64,000 nt of DNA, taken from the NCBI RefSeq assembly GCF_943913955.1, contig NZ_CALUAE010000015.1, positions 29,574 to 93,573 on the forward strand. The letters run 5' to 3'. The notes beneath the pieces were generated by a model. It saw nothing but the letters and a program-made list of their open reading frames with translations, was not told where the DNA came from and did not search any database. This DNA comes from Mycolicibacterium bacteremicum (GTDB taxonomy: Bacteria; Actinomycetota; Actinomycetes; Mycobacteriales; Mycobacteriaceae). The translations under genes were made by a program, and so were the position numbers. Positions within the stretch are counted from its first letter, which is position 1. The number at the start of each line of letters is the position of its first letter. Positions 43,218 to 51,326 of this stretch are shown here, one piece after another.

Positions 43218-43937
43218 ATGACCCAACCGGACCCGGCGCCCGCCGGGATGTCCATCGGAGCAGTGCTGGATCTGCTGCGCTCGGACTTCCCGGATGTCAC
43301 CATCTCGAAGATCCGGTTCCTGGAGGCCGAGGGCCTGGTCACCCCGCAGCGCTCGGCGGCCGGGTACCGGCGGTTCACCGCCTACGACTGTGCCCGGCTA
43401 CGGTTCGTCCTGACCGCGCAGCGTGACCAGTACCTGCCGCTGAAGGTCATCAAGGCCCAGCTGGATGCCCAGCCCGACGGCGAGCTGCCGGCCAGTTCCG
43501 GCTACCCGACCCCGCGCCTGGTGCAGACCGACGGCGCGGCCGGCGATGAGGTGATCGCCCCGGCGCAGGTGCGACTGAGCCGCGAGGATCTGCTGTCCCG
43601 GTCGGGTGTCGACAACGCCACGCTGTCGGCGCTCGTCACCGCCGGGGTCATCAAACCCGGACCGGCCGGGTTCTTCGACGAGCATTCGGTGACCATCGCC
43701 CAGTGCGCGCAGGCTCTCGCCGACTACGGCGTGGAGCCGCGCCATCTGCGGGCGTTCCGGTCGGCCGCCGACCGGCAGTCCGACCTGATCGCCCAGATCG
43801 CCGGACCGGTGGCCGCGGCGGGTAAGGCCGGTGCGCGCGACCGGGCCGACGACCTGGCCCGCGAGGTCGCCGCGCTGGCGATCACCTTGCACACATCGTT
43901 GATCAAGTCGGCCGTGCGCGACGTTCTCGACCGTTGA
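43218..43937 (+). CDS. MerR family transcriptional regulator (Rv1828-like)
   Basis: 239 aa. N-terminal MerR winged helix: [51 protein letters not shown] at about residues 11-61. There is no Cys-rich metal site; the effector domain is of the actinobacterial garA-linked type with a C-terminal helical part ([13 protein letters not shown]). It lies 28 bp after garA in the same direction. Its target and signal are unknown to me. Confidence 0.92.
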   Translation: MTQPDPAPAGMSIGAVLDLLRSDFPDVTISKIRFLEAEGLVTPQRSAAGYRRFTAYDCARLRFVLTAQRDQYLPLKVIKAQLDAQPDGELPASSGYPTPRLVQTDGAAGDEVIAPAQVRLSREDLLSRSGVDNATLSALVTAGVIKPGPAGFFDEHSVTIAQCAQALADYGVEPRHLRAFRSAADRQSDLIAQIAGPVAAAGKAGARDRADDLAREVAALAITLHTSLIKSAVRDVLDR

Positions 43938-43941
43938 GGAC

Positions 43942-43947
43942 TAGACT
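43942..43947 (+). promoter_or_regulatory. -10 element for the DUF151 gene (TAGACT)
   Basis: TAGACT lies 36 nt before the ATG at 43984. A short leader with an AGG-rich ribosome site (GGAGGG) follows. Confidence 0.35.
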
Positions 43948-43983
43948 TTTCAACGACGGCTTCTTCGCGGAGGGCAGGCACTG

Positions 43984-44478
43984 ATGGGTGAGGTTCGGGT
44001 TGTCGGTATTCGCGTGGAGCAGCCCCAGAATCAACCGGTGCTGCTGCTGCGCGAGTCGAACGGCGATCGTTACCTGCCCATCTGGATCGGCCAGCCCGAG
44101 GCGCAGGCCATCGCCCACGAGCAGCAGGGCATCGAGGCGGCCCGGCCGCAGACCCATGACCTGATCCGCGATCTCATTGCTGCGTTGGGGCATTCGCTCA
44201 AAGAGGTGCGCATCGTCGATCTGCGTGAGGGCACCTTCTATGCGGACCTGATCTTCGACCGCGATATCAAGGTCTCGGCCCGGCCGTCGGATTCGGTGGC
44301 CATCGCCCTGCGCGTGGGTGTGCCGATCTACGTCGAGGAGTCGGTGCTCGCCGAGGCGGGCCTGCTGATCCCGGACGAGAACGACGACGACTCCGCCGAG
44401 CCGGTGCGCGAGGACGAGGTGGAGAAGTTCAAGGAGTTCCTCGACAGTGTGTCGCCCGATGATTTCAAGGCGACCTGA
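43984..44478 (+). CDS. Bifunctional nuclease family protein (DUF151)
   Basis: 164 aa. The family core is VRVVGIRVEQPQNQPVLLLRES...YLPIWIGQPEAQAIAHEQQG and TFYADLIFDRD...SARPSDSVAIALRVGVPIYV. Plant members have DNase/RNase activity, but for bacteria the activity is uncertain. The acidic C-terminus (DENDDDSAEPVREDEVEKFKEF) is common in actinobacteria. A short dyad ATCACG/CGTGAT (44484-44504) follows the stop and could act as a weak terminator. Confidence 0.9.
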   Translation: MGEVRVVGIRVEQPQNQPVLLLRESNGDRYLPIWIGQPEAQAIAHEQQGIEAARPQTHDLIRDLIAALGHSLKEVRIVDLREGTFYADLIFDRDIKVSARPSDSVAIALRVGVPIYVEESVLAEAGLLIPDENDDDSAEPVREDEVEKFKEFLDSVSPDDFKAT

Positions 44479-44580
44479 CCAAGATCACGGATGCGTCTCG
44501 TGATGTCGACACGCGGTGCGTGTGTGAGCCGCGAGTCGGACGGGCAGCCATAATTTTGATCGACGACGAGCAGTAGCGGC

Positions 44581-44608
44581 AATGTGTTGAGCGTATGCTC
44601 GACACATT
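44581..44608. promoter_or_regulatory. MerR operator over its own promoter
   Basis: Inverted repeat with arms AATGTGTTGAGC and GCTCGACACATT (12 bp, one mismatch) around GTAT. A TATGCT -10 candidate (44594-44599) lies in the centre, so binding would act directly on the promoter of the merR gene at 44670. Confidence 0.6.
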
Positions 44609-44669
44609 CGAACCCGGGCGGGACGCGGTATGTCCCACTGGCCCGGGGGCGACGGCGAGAGGATGGACT

Positions 44670-45293
44670 GTGGGCGAGACGCCACATCAGGGGGAGTTGG
44701 ATCTGTCTTCTGCCGGCGGGTCCAGCCCGTCCGTGAGCAGCGCACCCAGCGAGCCCGTACAGGGCGGACTGTTCCCGGATGACTCGATCCCCGACGAACT
44801 GGTCGGCTACCGCGGTCCGAGCGCCTGCCAGATCGCCGGTATCACCTACCGGCAGCTGGACTACTGGGCGCGCACCTCCCTGGTGGTGCCCTCGATCCGC
44901 GGCGCGGCCGGTTCGGGCAGCCAGCGCCTCTACTCGTTCAAGGACGTCCTGGTCCTCAAGATCGTCAAGCGACTGCTGGACACCGGCATCTCGCTGCACA
45001 ACATCCGCGTCGCGGTCGATCATCTGCGCCAGCGCGGTGTGCAGGACCTGGCCAACATCACGCTGTTCTCTGACGGGACCACCGTCTACGAGTGCACCTC
45101 CGCCGAAGAGGTCGTCGACCTGCTGCAGGGCGGTCAGGGCGTGTTCGGTATCGCGGTCTCCGGGGCCATGCGGGAGTTGACCGGCGCCATCGCCGACTTC
45201 CCGGGCGAGCGTGCCGACGGCGGCGAGTCCATCGCCGCCCCGGAGGACGAACTCGCCTCGCGGCGCAAGACCCGCGACCGCAAGATCGGCTAG
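44670..45293 (+). CDS. MerR family transcriptional regulator (Rv1830-like)
   Basis: 207 aa. After a disordered N-terminus of about 45 residues, a MerR DNA-binding domain: YRGPSACQIAGITYRQLDYWARTSLVVPSIRGAAGSGSQRLYSFKDVLVLKIVKRLLDTGISLHNIRVAVDHLR. The C-terminal region (VYECTSAEEVVDLLQGGQGVFGIAVSGAMREL) is a small effector-like domain. The GTG at 44670 has a GAGAGGA site. Autoregulation is likely through the dyad at 44581. Confidence 0.92.
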   Translation: MGETPHQGELDLSSAGGSSPSVSSAPSEPVQGGLFPDDSIPDELVGYRGPSACQIAGITYRQLDYWARTSLVVPSIRGAAGSGSQRLYSFKDVLVLKIVKRLLDTGISLHNIRVAVDHLRQRGVQDLANITLFSDGTTVYECTSAEEVVDLLQGGQGVFGIAVSGAMRELTGAIADFPGERADGGESIAAPEDELASRRKTRDRKIG

Positions 45294-45316
45294 CTCAGCC
45301 CTCCCTCCTTTTCCCG

Positions 45317-45377
45317 GCGAGCGTGCGTGTCTGCGGCACCTCGCGCGGTGTGTCGCGCCTACTTCACGCCCGCTCGC
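45317..45377 (+). terminator. Candidate terminator hairpin after merR
   Basis: Arms GCGAGCGTGCGTG and CACGCCCGCTCGC (13 bp, one mismatch) with a 35-nt loop, 23 bp after the merR stop. Confidence 0.4.
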
Positions 45378-45643
45378 GGGCTCTCGACCGCGCCGCATCG
45401 TCATCTGGGCGCCTACGCCGCGAGCATGGCGTTGGCCACATTGCCCGTCGATGATGTTCATCACTTCGGGCGTGAACGCCGCATCGCCGCCATCCGGACC
45501 GTCGTGGTCGATCACGCCCACCTGGGCTTCCACGCTCCTGGCGACCTCAGATCGGTGATCGCCAACCCCGTAGTCAACCTCTGCTGTGTTACGCCGGCGT
45601 CACGCCGAAGTGACCACTGTTGCAGTTAATTTCGTGTTACGGG

Positions 45644-45662
45644 GCATCTGTTTGACAGATGC
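45644..45662. promoter_or_regulatory. LysR-type box of the TRAP operon
   Basis: GCATCTGT-TTG-ACAGATGC, a perfect 8-bp-arm palindrome 129 bp before the TRAP operon start. It has the T-N11-A form (ATC-N9-GAT) and shares 14 of 19 positions with the box at 50393-50411. Confidence 0.65.
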
Positions 45663-45791
45663 AGACGCTCGCTTTTGACTGTTTGACGCGGTCCAGTCGT
45701 CATCGGAATCTTGACTTCATCGCGTTGGCATCGGCGCCGGCCCGGATCTTCAGTCACACCCGAAACCCGTTGGGCCCACGAGAGGAATACG

Positions 45792-46793
45792 ATGAAGTCA
45801 TTGGCGAAAGCAGTCGCGGTATGCGGTGCGGCCTCCGCGCTGGTGCTGACCGGATGCGCCAACTCGAACGAAAGCTCCTCCGGTGCAACGACGTTGACCC
45901 TCGCTGTTGAGACAAGCGCCGGAGATCCGTTGGCCGACATGCTGTTGGCCTTCGCCGACGAGGTACAGAACGAACTCGGTGACTCCGTCGAGCTCACCGT
46001 GCAGACCGGTGGCGCGATCGGCGACGAGGAGGCGGTGCTGCAGGGGCTGCGCGCCGGCGCGATCGACGTCGCCGCGGTGAGCGGCTCGGTGGCCAACCTG
46101 GACCCGAACTTCACCATCATGGACATGCCGTTCCTGTTCACCGACCGCGACACCGTCGTGGAGTTCCTCGACGGCCCCTTCGGCGACGAGCTCAGCGAAT
46201 CGCTCGTGGAATCGGTGGGCGCGCGTGTCATCGGCTTCGGGGAGAACGGCTTCCGCCAGATCACCAACAATGTGCGCCCGATCAACACCTCCGCGGACCT
46301 GGCCGGCCTCAAGATCCGGGTGCCGGGCAACCCGGCCCGCGTCGCGCTGTTCGAGGCACTCGGCGCCGCGCCCACCCAGATCGACATCGGTGAGGCCTAC
46401 CTCGCGCTGGACCAGGGCGTGCTGGACGGTCAGGAGAACCCGCTGAAGGTCATCGACGCGTTCTCGTTCTACGAGAAGCAGCGCTACCTGTCGCTGACCT
46501 CGCACATCTACAGCCCGGTCTACCTGACGGTCAACGAGGACACCTGGCAGGGGCTCACACCGGAGATCCAGCAGGGCCTGCAGACGGCGGCCGCTGCGGC
46601 CGCGGCCACCAGTCGCAGCGCCGGCGCCGAGGCCGACGAGCAACTGCTCGCCAAATTCGAGGCGGCCGGTGTGCAGGTCAACGAGGCCGACGTGAATCAG
46701 CTCAGCGAGGCCGTCACCGGCGTCCGCGACGAGATCGCCGCCGAGATCCCCGGCGACTTCGCCGACCGCGTGCTCGCCGAGTACCGCCAGTGA
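45792..46793 (+). CDS. dctP: TRAP transporter solute-binding lipoprotein (DctP type)
   Basis: 333 aa. Lipoprotein signal with lipobox LTGC (C22). The DctP signature follows: LTLAVETSAGDPLADMLLAFADEVQNEL, and the carboxylate-binding region LAGLKIRVPGNPARVALFEALGAAPTQIDIGEAYLALDQGVLDGQENPL with the conserved Arg of KIRVP. TRAP systems use a sodium gradient to import organic acids, so the substrate most likely has a carboxylate. An AGAGGAA site precedes the ATG. First gene of a four-gene operon with AMDase-like, DctQ and DctM. Confidence 0.95.
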   Translation: MKSLAKAVAVCGAASALVLTGCANSNESSSGATTLTLAVETSAGDPLADMLLAFADEVQNELGDSVELTVQTGGAIGDEEAVLQGLRAGAIDVAAVSGSVANLDPNFTIMDMPFLFTDRDTVVEFLDGPFGDELSESLVESVGARVIGFGENGFRQITNNVRPINTSADLAGLKIRVPGNPARVALFEALGAAPTQIDIGEAYLALDQGVLDGQENPLKVIDAFSFYEKQRYLSLTSHIYSPVYLTVNEDTWQGLTPEIQQGLQTAAAAAAATSRSAGAEADEQLLAKFEAAGVQVNEADVNQLSEAVTGVRDEIAAEIPGDFADRVLAEYRQ

Positions 46794-47581
46794 CCCCGGT
46801 GCGGTCCGGCAGCCGCCACCGTCCCCAGCTGCCGCTGGGCGCGCTGAACACCGCGACCCGGATCGGGCTGGTCTACATGGCGTCCAGCACGCTGATGGAG
46901 GCCGAGATGTATGCGATGGCGACCCCGGCGGCCACCGTCCACACCAGCCGCGTCACCCTGCCCAGCGTGACCGTCGACGGTATCGACGCGATGATGCGGT
47001 CACCGGAACTGCGCACCGCGACCGAGCTGGTGGCCCAGGCGCCACTGGATGTGCTGGTCTTCGGCGGCACCAGCGCCTCCTTCCTGCACGGCACCGCATG
47101 GGATCGCATGCTCATCGGCCACCTGGAGCAGTGGAGCGGCCTGACCGGTCGCTGCATCACCACCTCGACCGCCAGCATCGCCGCGCTCACGGCCGTCGGG
47201 GCCGGCACCATCAGCCTGGTCACCCCGTATCGCCAGGAGGTGATCGACCGGGCCACCCGCTTCTTCGGCGAGAACGGCCATCCCGTGGTGGCCTCCGTCG
47301 GCCTGGGCATCACCAGCGATCACGAGTTGGCCGAGGTGCCGCTGGAACGCGTGTACGACCTGGCTTGCGAGACCGACACCGACGAGGCGTCCGCGGTGTT
47401 CATCAGCTGTACCAACTTCGCCAGCGTCGGTGCCATCGCCGCGCTGGAGGCCGAATTGGGCAAGCCGGTGATCAGCGCGGTGCAGGCGTCGTTCTGGTAC
47501 GCGCTGCAGGTCGCCGGCGCGCACGCCGCGCGGCCCGGCTTCGGATCGCTGATGGACACCCGGCTGGGGAGCGCACGCTGA
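46790..47581 (+). CDS. Arylmalonate-decarboxylase/maleate-isomerase-like protein
   Basis: 263 aa, Asp/Glu racemase superfamily. Most like arylmalonate decarboxylase (AMDase): G93-T94-S95 (VFGGTSASF) sits where AMDase has its G74-T75-S76 dioxyanion pocket, and the only Cys at an active-site position is C207 (FISCTN), equal to AMDase C188. Maleate isomerases and racemases instead have two Cys. A decarboxylation or isomerisation without cofactor is expected. The ATG overlaps the DctP stop by 4 bp, and its own stop overlaps dctQ; insertion inside a transporter operon argues that it acts on the imported compound. Confidence 0.82.
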   Translation: MTPVRSGSRHRPQLPLGALNTATRIGLVYMASSTLMEAEMYAMATPAATVHTSRVTLPSVTVDGIDAMMRSPELRTATELVAQAPLDVLVFGGTSASFLHGTAWDRMLIGHLEQWSGLTGRCITTSTASIAALTAVGAGTISLVTPYRQEVIDRATRFFGENGHPVVASVGLGITSDHELAEVPLERVYDLACETDTDEASAVFISCTNFASVGAIAALEAELGKPVISAVQASFWYALQVAGAHAARPGFGSLMDTRLGSAR

Positions 47582-48153
47582 TGCTCAGAAAAGATCACCC
47601 GCCCCTCGCCGAGCCCACCGACGTGGCGATGCAGCTGGATTCCACGTTCGGTGTCGACCCCGCTCCGGGCAGCCGCAAGCTGATCGACCGCACCCTCGAA
47701 ATCCTCTGCGCGGCAATGCTCGCGGCGATCACCCTGATCCTGTTCGCCAACGCGGTGCTGCGCTTTGCGTTCAACTCACCGCTGGGCTGGACCGAGGAGC
47801 TGGTGACCGGTCTGATGCTCTGGCTGACCATGCTGGGCTTCACCCTGGGGGTGCGGCGGCGCGAGTCGATCGAGATCCGGGCGTTCGTCGGCCGGTTCCC
47901 GGTGCGCGTGCAGGTATGGCTCAAGCTGGCGACCGACCTGCTGACGGCCGCCGTGCTGCTGCACCTGGCCTGGTTCGCCTACCTGTACGTCACCAAGTTC
48001 GGCGGCGATCCCAGCCCGTATCTGCGGCTGCCCAAGGGATTCTTCCTCGCCGCGCTGCCGGTCGGCGCGACGGTGGCCGCCCTGGTGGTGCTGTTCCAAC
48101 TGCCCGGCTGCCGCGCGGCCCTGCTGCGACAACTGGAGGAGGACGAGTCGTGA
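47581..48153 (+). CDS. dctQ: TRAP transporter small permease (DctQ type)
   Basis: 190 aa, four TM helices (about residues 35-56, 72-92, 113-136, 155-175) after a soluble N-terminus. The DctQ signature is WTEELVTGLMLWLTMLGFTLGVRRRESIEIRAFVGRFP. ATG coupled to the AMDase-like stop (TGATG); it ends overlapping dctM (GTGA). Together with DctM it forms the membrane part of the importer. Confidence 0.93.
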   Translation: MLRKDHPPLAEPTDVAMQLDSTFGVDPAPGSRKLIDRTLEILCAAMLAAITLILFANAVLRFAFNSPLGWTEELVTGLMLWLTMLGFTLGVRRRESIEIRAFVGRFPVRVQVWLKLATDLLTAAVLLHLAWFAYLYVTKFGGDPSPYLRLPKGFFLAALPVGATVAALVVLFQLPGCRAALLRQLEEDES

Positions 48154-49427
48154 TCCTGACCCTCACCCTGGTGGCGATCGTCGGGCTGCTGTTGCTGGGC
48201 ACCCCGCTGATCATCGCGATGGCCAGCGGGGTCGCGGTCTACGCCACGCTCGGCGGATCGTGGATGCTGCAGTACCCCCAGCAGGTCACCGACGGGATGA
48301 GCAGCTTCGTGCTGCTGGCGATGCCGCTGTTCATCCTGGCCGGGGTGGTGATGAACGCCGGCGGGGTGGCCGAGCGGGTATTCGCCTTCGCCCGAGCAAT
48401 TTTCGGCTCACTACCGGGTGGGCTGGCCCAGGTCGACGTGTCCACCAGCCTGTTCTTCGGCGGAATGGTCGGCACCTCGGTCGCCGACCTGGCCGGCACC
48501 GGCTCCACGCTGATCCCGCAGATGAAGAAGCACGGCTATCCGGGTCCGTACGCCGCGGCCGTGACGGCTTCGTCCTCGGGTATCGGCCCGCTGATCCCGC
48601 CGTCCTCGCCGATGATCCTGTACGCCGCGGCCACGGGGACCTCGCTGGGCGCGCTGTTCCTGGCCGGCATCATCCCCGGGATCATCCTCACCGTCGTGCT
48701 GATGGTGGTGGTGGCCGTGCAGGCCCGTCGCAACGGCTGGGGGGAGAAGATCCCGTTCAGCTGGCGCGAGGTGTGGCGCACCTTCCGCGGTGCCTTCCTG
48801 GCCTTCGGGGTGCCGCTGCTGGTGGTGCTCGGTCTGACGATGGGTGTCTTCACGCCCACCGAATCCGGCGCGTTCGCCGTGGTGTACGCGATCGTCATCT
48901 CCGCGTTGGTGTTCCGCTCGCTGGGGCCGCGCCGACTGTACCGGTGCCTGGTCGAGGCGGCGGTGCTGACCGGTGAGGTCATGCTCATCGTGGGCGTCTC
49001 GGTGGCCCTCGGTGCGGTGCTCGCCATGGCGGGACTGCCCAAGGCGCTCACCGACTTCGCCACCCACATCGTGCCCGGTGACGCCCAACTCGGATACGTG
49101 CTGATCCTCACCGTCGTGGCCATCCTGGCCGGCATGTTGTTCGACCCGCTGATCCCGGTGATCATGCCGGTCATGCTGCCGACCATGCTGGCCGTCGGGA
49201 TCGACCCGGTGTACTTCGGTGTGATCATCGTGCTAACGGTCATCATCGGCCAGGTCACCCCGCCGGTGGCGATGTCCCTGGTGGTCGCGGCCAAGATCGC
49301 GCGTGTCGACGCGTGGCGGGTGTTGCGCGCCAACACCCCGTTCCTGATCGCCACGGTCGCGGTGCTGCTGCTGGTGATCTTCGTCCCGGCGTTGGCCACC
49401 TGGCTGCCGACGGCGCTGGGGGAGTGA
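48150..49427 (+). CDS. dctM: TRAP transporter large permease (DctM type)
   Basis: 425 aa, about 12 TM segments. Typical stretches: MPLFILAGVVMNAGGVAERVFAFARAIFGSLPGGLAQVDVSTSLFFGGMVGTSVADLAGTG and FDPLIPVIMPVMLPTMLAVGIDPVYFGVIIVLTVIIGQVTPPVA. A GGAGGAGG-type site precedes the GTG at 48150. This is the sodium-coupled transport subunit. The LysR gene begins 4 bp after its stop, in the same direction. Confidence 0.95.
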   Translation: MILTLTLVAIVGLLLLGTPLIIAMASGVAVYATLGGSWMLQYPQQVTDGMSSFVLLAMPLFILAGVVMNAGGVAERVFAFARAIFGSLPGGLAQVDVSTSLFFGGMVGTSVADLAGTGSTLIPQMKKHGYPGPYAAAVTASSSGIGPLIPPSSPMILYAAATGTSLGALFLAGIIPGIILTVVLMVVVAVQARRNGWGEKIPFSWREVWRTFRGAFLAFGVPLLVVLGLTMGVFTPTESGAFAVVYAIVISALVFRSLGPRRLYRCLVEAAVLTGEVMLIVGVSVALGAVLAMAGLPKALTDFATHIVPGDAQLGYVLILTVVAILAGMLFDPLIPVIMPVMLPTMLAVGIDPVYFGVIIVLTVIIGQVTPPVAMSLVVAAKIARVDAWRVLRANTPFLIATVAVLLLVIFVPALATWLPTALGE

Positions 49428-49431
49428 GGCG

Positions 49432-50355
49432 GTGACCGGGGTGGATCAGCTGCGCGGCATCTCGCTGACACAGCTGCGGTATTTCATCCGGGTCGCCGAA
49501 CGCGAGAGCATGACGCGGGCGGCCGAGGACCTGTTCGTCGCACAGTCGGCGGTGTCCTCGGCCGTGGCGCATCTGGAGAAGGAACTCGGTGTGCAGCTGT
49601 TCATCCGCAGGCATGCCAAGGGGCTGATCCTCACCGCGGCCGGCAAGGAGCTGCTGCTGCGGGCCCGTCAGACGCTCACCGCGCTGGCCGAATCCCTGGA
49701 GTCGATAGCCGGTGAGTCGCAGGCGTTCTGGGGACCGCTGTCGGTCGTGTGTTTCAGCCCGATCGCCCCGTTCTACCTCCCCGCCATCCTGGCCGGGCTC
49801 AAACGCGACCACCCCGGGCTGGAGGTCAACGTCACCGAGGCGGTCGCCGGTGAGGTCGGCGAGTACCTGGAATCCGGGCGGGCCGAGGTGGCGCTGACCT
49901 ACGATCTGGCCCTCGGCGACGGTATCGGCCGCGATGTGCTCGCCGAGATCCGGCCCTACGCCGCGCTTCCGGCCGGGCACCGGCTGGCCGGCGCGGACAG
50001 CGTGCGGCTCGCCGATCTGGCCGACGAGCCGATGATCCTGGTCGACCTGCCCTACAGCCGCGACTACTTCATCGGGGTGTTCACCGAACGCGGTCTGCAG
50101 CCCAACGTGCAGTACCGCTCCAGTAGTTATGAGACGGTCCGCGCCATGGTGGCCCAGGACCACGGATTCAGCCTGTTGCACCAGCGGCCCGCGACCGACA
50201 GCACCTACGCGGGCGGCAGCGTGGTCGCCGTGCCCATCGCCGACGACGTCGTGCCGCTGCGCGTGGTGGTGGCCGCACTGCAGTCCATGCGAATGAGCCG
50301 ACGCGCCAACGCCTTCGCCGAACGGTGCCGGGCGGTGGTCACCGCGGCCGGGTGA
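49432..50355 (+). CDS. LysR family transcriptional regulator
   Basis: 307 aa. N-terminal winged HTH (ISLTQLRYFIRVAERESMTRAAEDLFVAQSAVSSAVAHLEKELGVQLFIRR) and a periplasmic-binding-like effector domain (SVVCFSPIAPFYLPAILAGLKRDHPGLEVNVTEAVAGEVGEYLESGRAEVAL). It lies between two catabolic operons and is probably co-transcribed with the TRAP genes. Matching GCATC-N9-GATGC-type boxes precede both operons, so it very likely controls both in response to the substrate or an intermediate. Confidence 0.92.
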   Translation: MTGVDQLRGISLTQLRYFIRVAERESMTRAAEDLFVAQSAVSSAVAHLEKELGVQLFIRRHAKGLILTAAGKELLLRARQTLTALAESLESIAGESQAFWGPLSVVCFSPIAPFYLPAILAGLKRDHPGLEVNVTEAVAGEVGEYLESGRAEVALTYDLALGDGIGRDVLAEIRPYAALPAGHRLAGADSVRLADLADEPMILVDLPYSRDYFIGVFTERGLQPNVQYRSSSYETVRAMVAQDHGFSLLHQRPATDSTYAGGSVVAVPIADDVVPLRVVVAALQSMRMSRRANAFAERCRAVVTAAG

Positions 50356-50370
50356 TCGGATGCACCCGCC

Positions 50371-50411
50371 GCATCGGATCAGCAGCTGCATTGCATCTGC
50401 TGATCCGATGC
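50371..50411. promoter_or_regulatory. Double LysR-type box before the second operon
   Basis: 15-bp perfect arms GCATCGGATCAGCAG / CTGCTGATCCGATGC with an 11-bp centre. It can be read as two inverted 19-bp boxes (50371-50389 and 50393-50411), each of the GCATC-N9-G[AC]TGC type. Upstream of it, ATCGGAT occurs once more at 50355-50361. Confidence 0.7.
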
Positions 50412-50418
50412 AGCGCAG

Positions 50419-50424
50419 CATAAT
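50419..50424 (+). promoter_or_regulatory. -10 element of the second operon (CATAAT)
   Basis: CATAAT lies 8 bp after the double box, whose right arm covers the -35 position. The start codon of the first gene is 72 bp downstream. Confidence 0.45.
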
Positions 50425-50495
50425 TCACTGTTTGCCAGCCCTGGCACCGGTGGCCTTGGATCGAAGCAGCACACAGATCCGGAACTGGAGGCCAG

Positions 50496-51326
50496 GTGAG
50501 TGGCGGCGAGCTGACACCGATGTACGTCGAGACGCGGGCGGGACGGCTGCACGTCGTCACCAAGAACGGGCACGCCGACCGGCCCTGTCTGGTGCTGCTG
50601 CACCAGACTCCGCGCAGCTGGGACGAATTCGCGGCGGTGGCCCAGCTGATCGAGGACTACCGGCTGGTCATCCCCGATCTGCCCGGATACGGCGCATCAC
50701 CGGCTACCGACGAGAACACGATCGAAGCCGCCGCCGACGCGGTGGCGGCACTGCTGGATGCGCTGCGTGTCCCGCAGGCACATCTGGTCGGCCACCACTT
50801 CGGCGGCCTGGTGGCCTACCAGCTGGCGGCGTCGGATCCCGACCGGGTGCAGTCACTGGTGCTGTCCTCGACGCCGTTCATCGACCAACAGGAGCGGCTG
50901 CGCCGACGCACCGCTGCGCCCTTCAACGCCGTGGCCGCGCAACCGGACGGGGGCCATCTGGCGGTGCTGTGGCAGCGTCGCGCCGAGTACCTGGCCACCC
51001 CGGCCCCGGCAGTGCAAGCCCGTTACCTGCGTGATGTGCTGGCCCACCCGGACCCCGACCGCGGTCATGCCGCGGTCGCGGCGTACCGGTCCGAGGACCG
51101 GCTGGGCAGCTATCGGGGCCCGGTCCTGTGTCTGGCCTCGGCGCGTGACCCGCGGGCCTTCCCGCGGCGGGCAGCGATCATGGCCGCCTTCCCGCAAGCC
51201 ACCGAACACGTTCTCGCCCAGGGCGACATCGCCGCGCCGGAGACCTGCGCCGCCGAGTTCACCGCCGCGGTGCTGGCCTTTTACGCGGGTCTGCGGTCCG
51301 ACCGTGGAATCGAGGTCGGGTCATGA
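50496..51326 (+). CDS. Alpha/beta-hydrolase-fold protein lacking the Ser nucleophile
   Basis: 276 aa. Fold marks are intact: oxyanion-hole HQTPRSWDEF, nucleophile elbow VGHHFGGLVAY, acid loop SARDPRAF. But the elbow is G99-H100-H101-F102-G103: His stands at the Ser position, and the usual catalytic His (GH in the PGAGH motif) is Asp (QGD244). The Asp218 position is kept. So it is unlikely to be a normal hydrolase and may be a lyase, a decarboxylase or a cofactor-free oxygenase-like protein. It resembles the RutD-type role by position only. The GTG at 50496 has a GGAGG site. First gene of the second operon; it overlaps the next by 4 bp. Confidence 0.85.
   Translation: MSGGELTPMYVETRAGRLHVVTKNGHADRPCLVLLHQTPRSWDEFAAVAQLIEDYRLVIPDLPGYGASPATDENTIEAAADAVAALLDALRVPQAHLVGHHFGGLVAYQLAASDPDRVQSLVLSSTPFIDQQERLRRRTAAPFNAVAAQPDGGHLAVLWQRRAEYLATPAPAVQARYLRDVLAHPDPDRGHAAVAAYRSEDRLGSYRGPVLCLASARDPRAFPRRAAIMAAFPQATEHVLAQGDIAAPETCAAEFTAAVLAFYAGLRSDRGIEVGS

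Larger units (their letters stand above)
45294..45791. other. 498-bp intergenic region without a supported gene
   Basis: It separates the conserved secA2-garA block from the TRAP operon. A 100-codon frame at 45327-45629 has no recognisable domain, and I do not call it. The region holds a hairpin (45317-45377, arms GCGAGCGTGCGTG/CACGCCCGCTCGC with one mismatch), probably a merR terminator, and a LysR-type box (45644-45662). TTGACT (45675) and TTGACG (45683) are possible -35 elements, but no convincing -10 is seen. Confidence 0.5.

Noticed and set aside
44328..45533. Long minus-strand frame opposite the second merR gene
   Set aside because: Antisense to genuine merR coding sequence; the translation is low-complexity and without domains, a normal effect of high GC.
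45327..45629. 100-codon plus-strand frame between merR and dctP
   Set aside because: No domain, no ribosome site, composition like non-coding sequence; it also overlaps the terminator-like hairpin.
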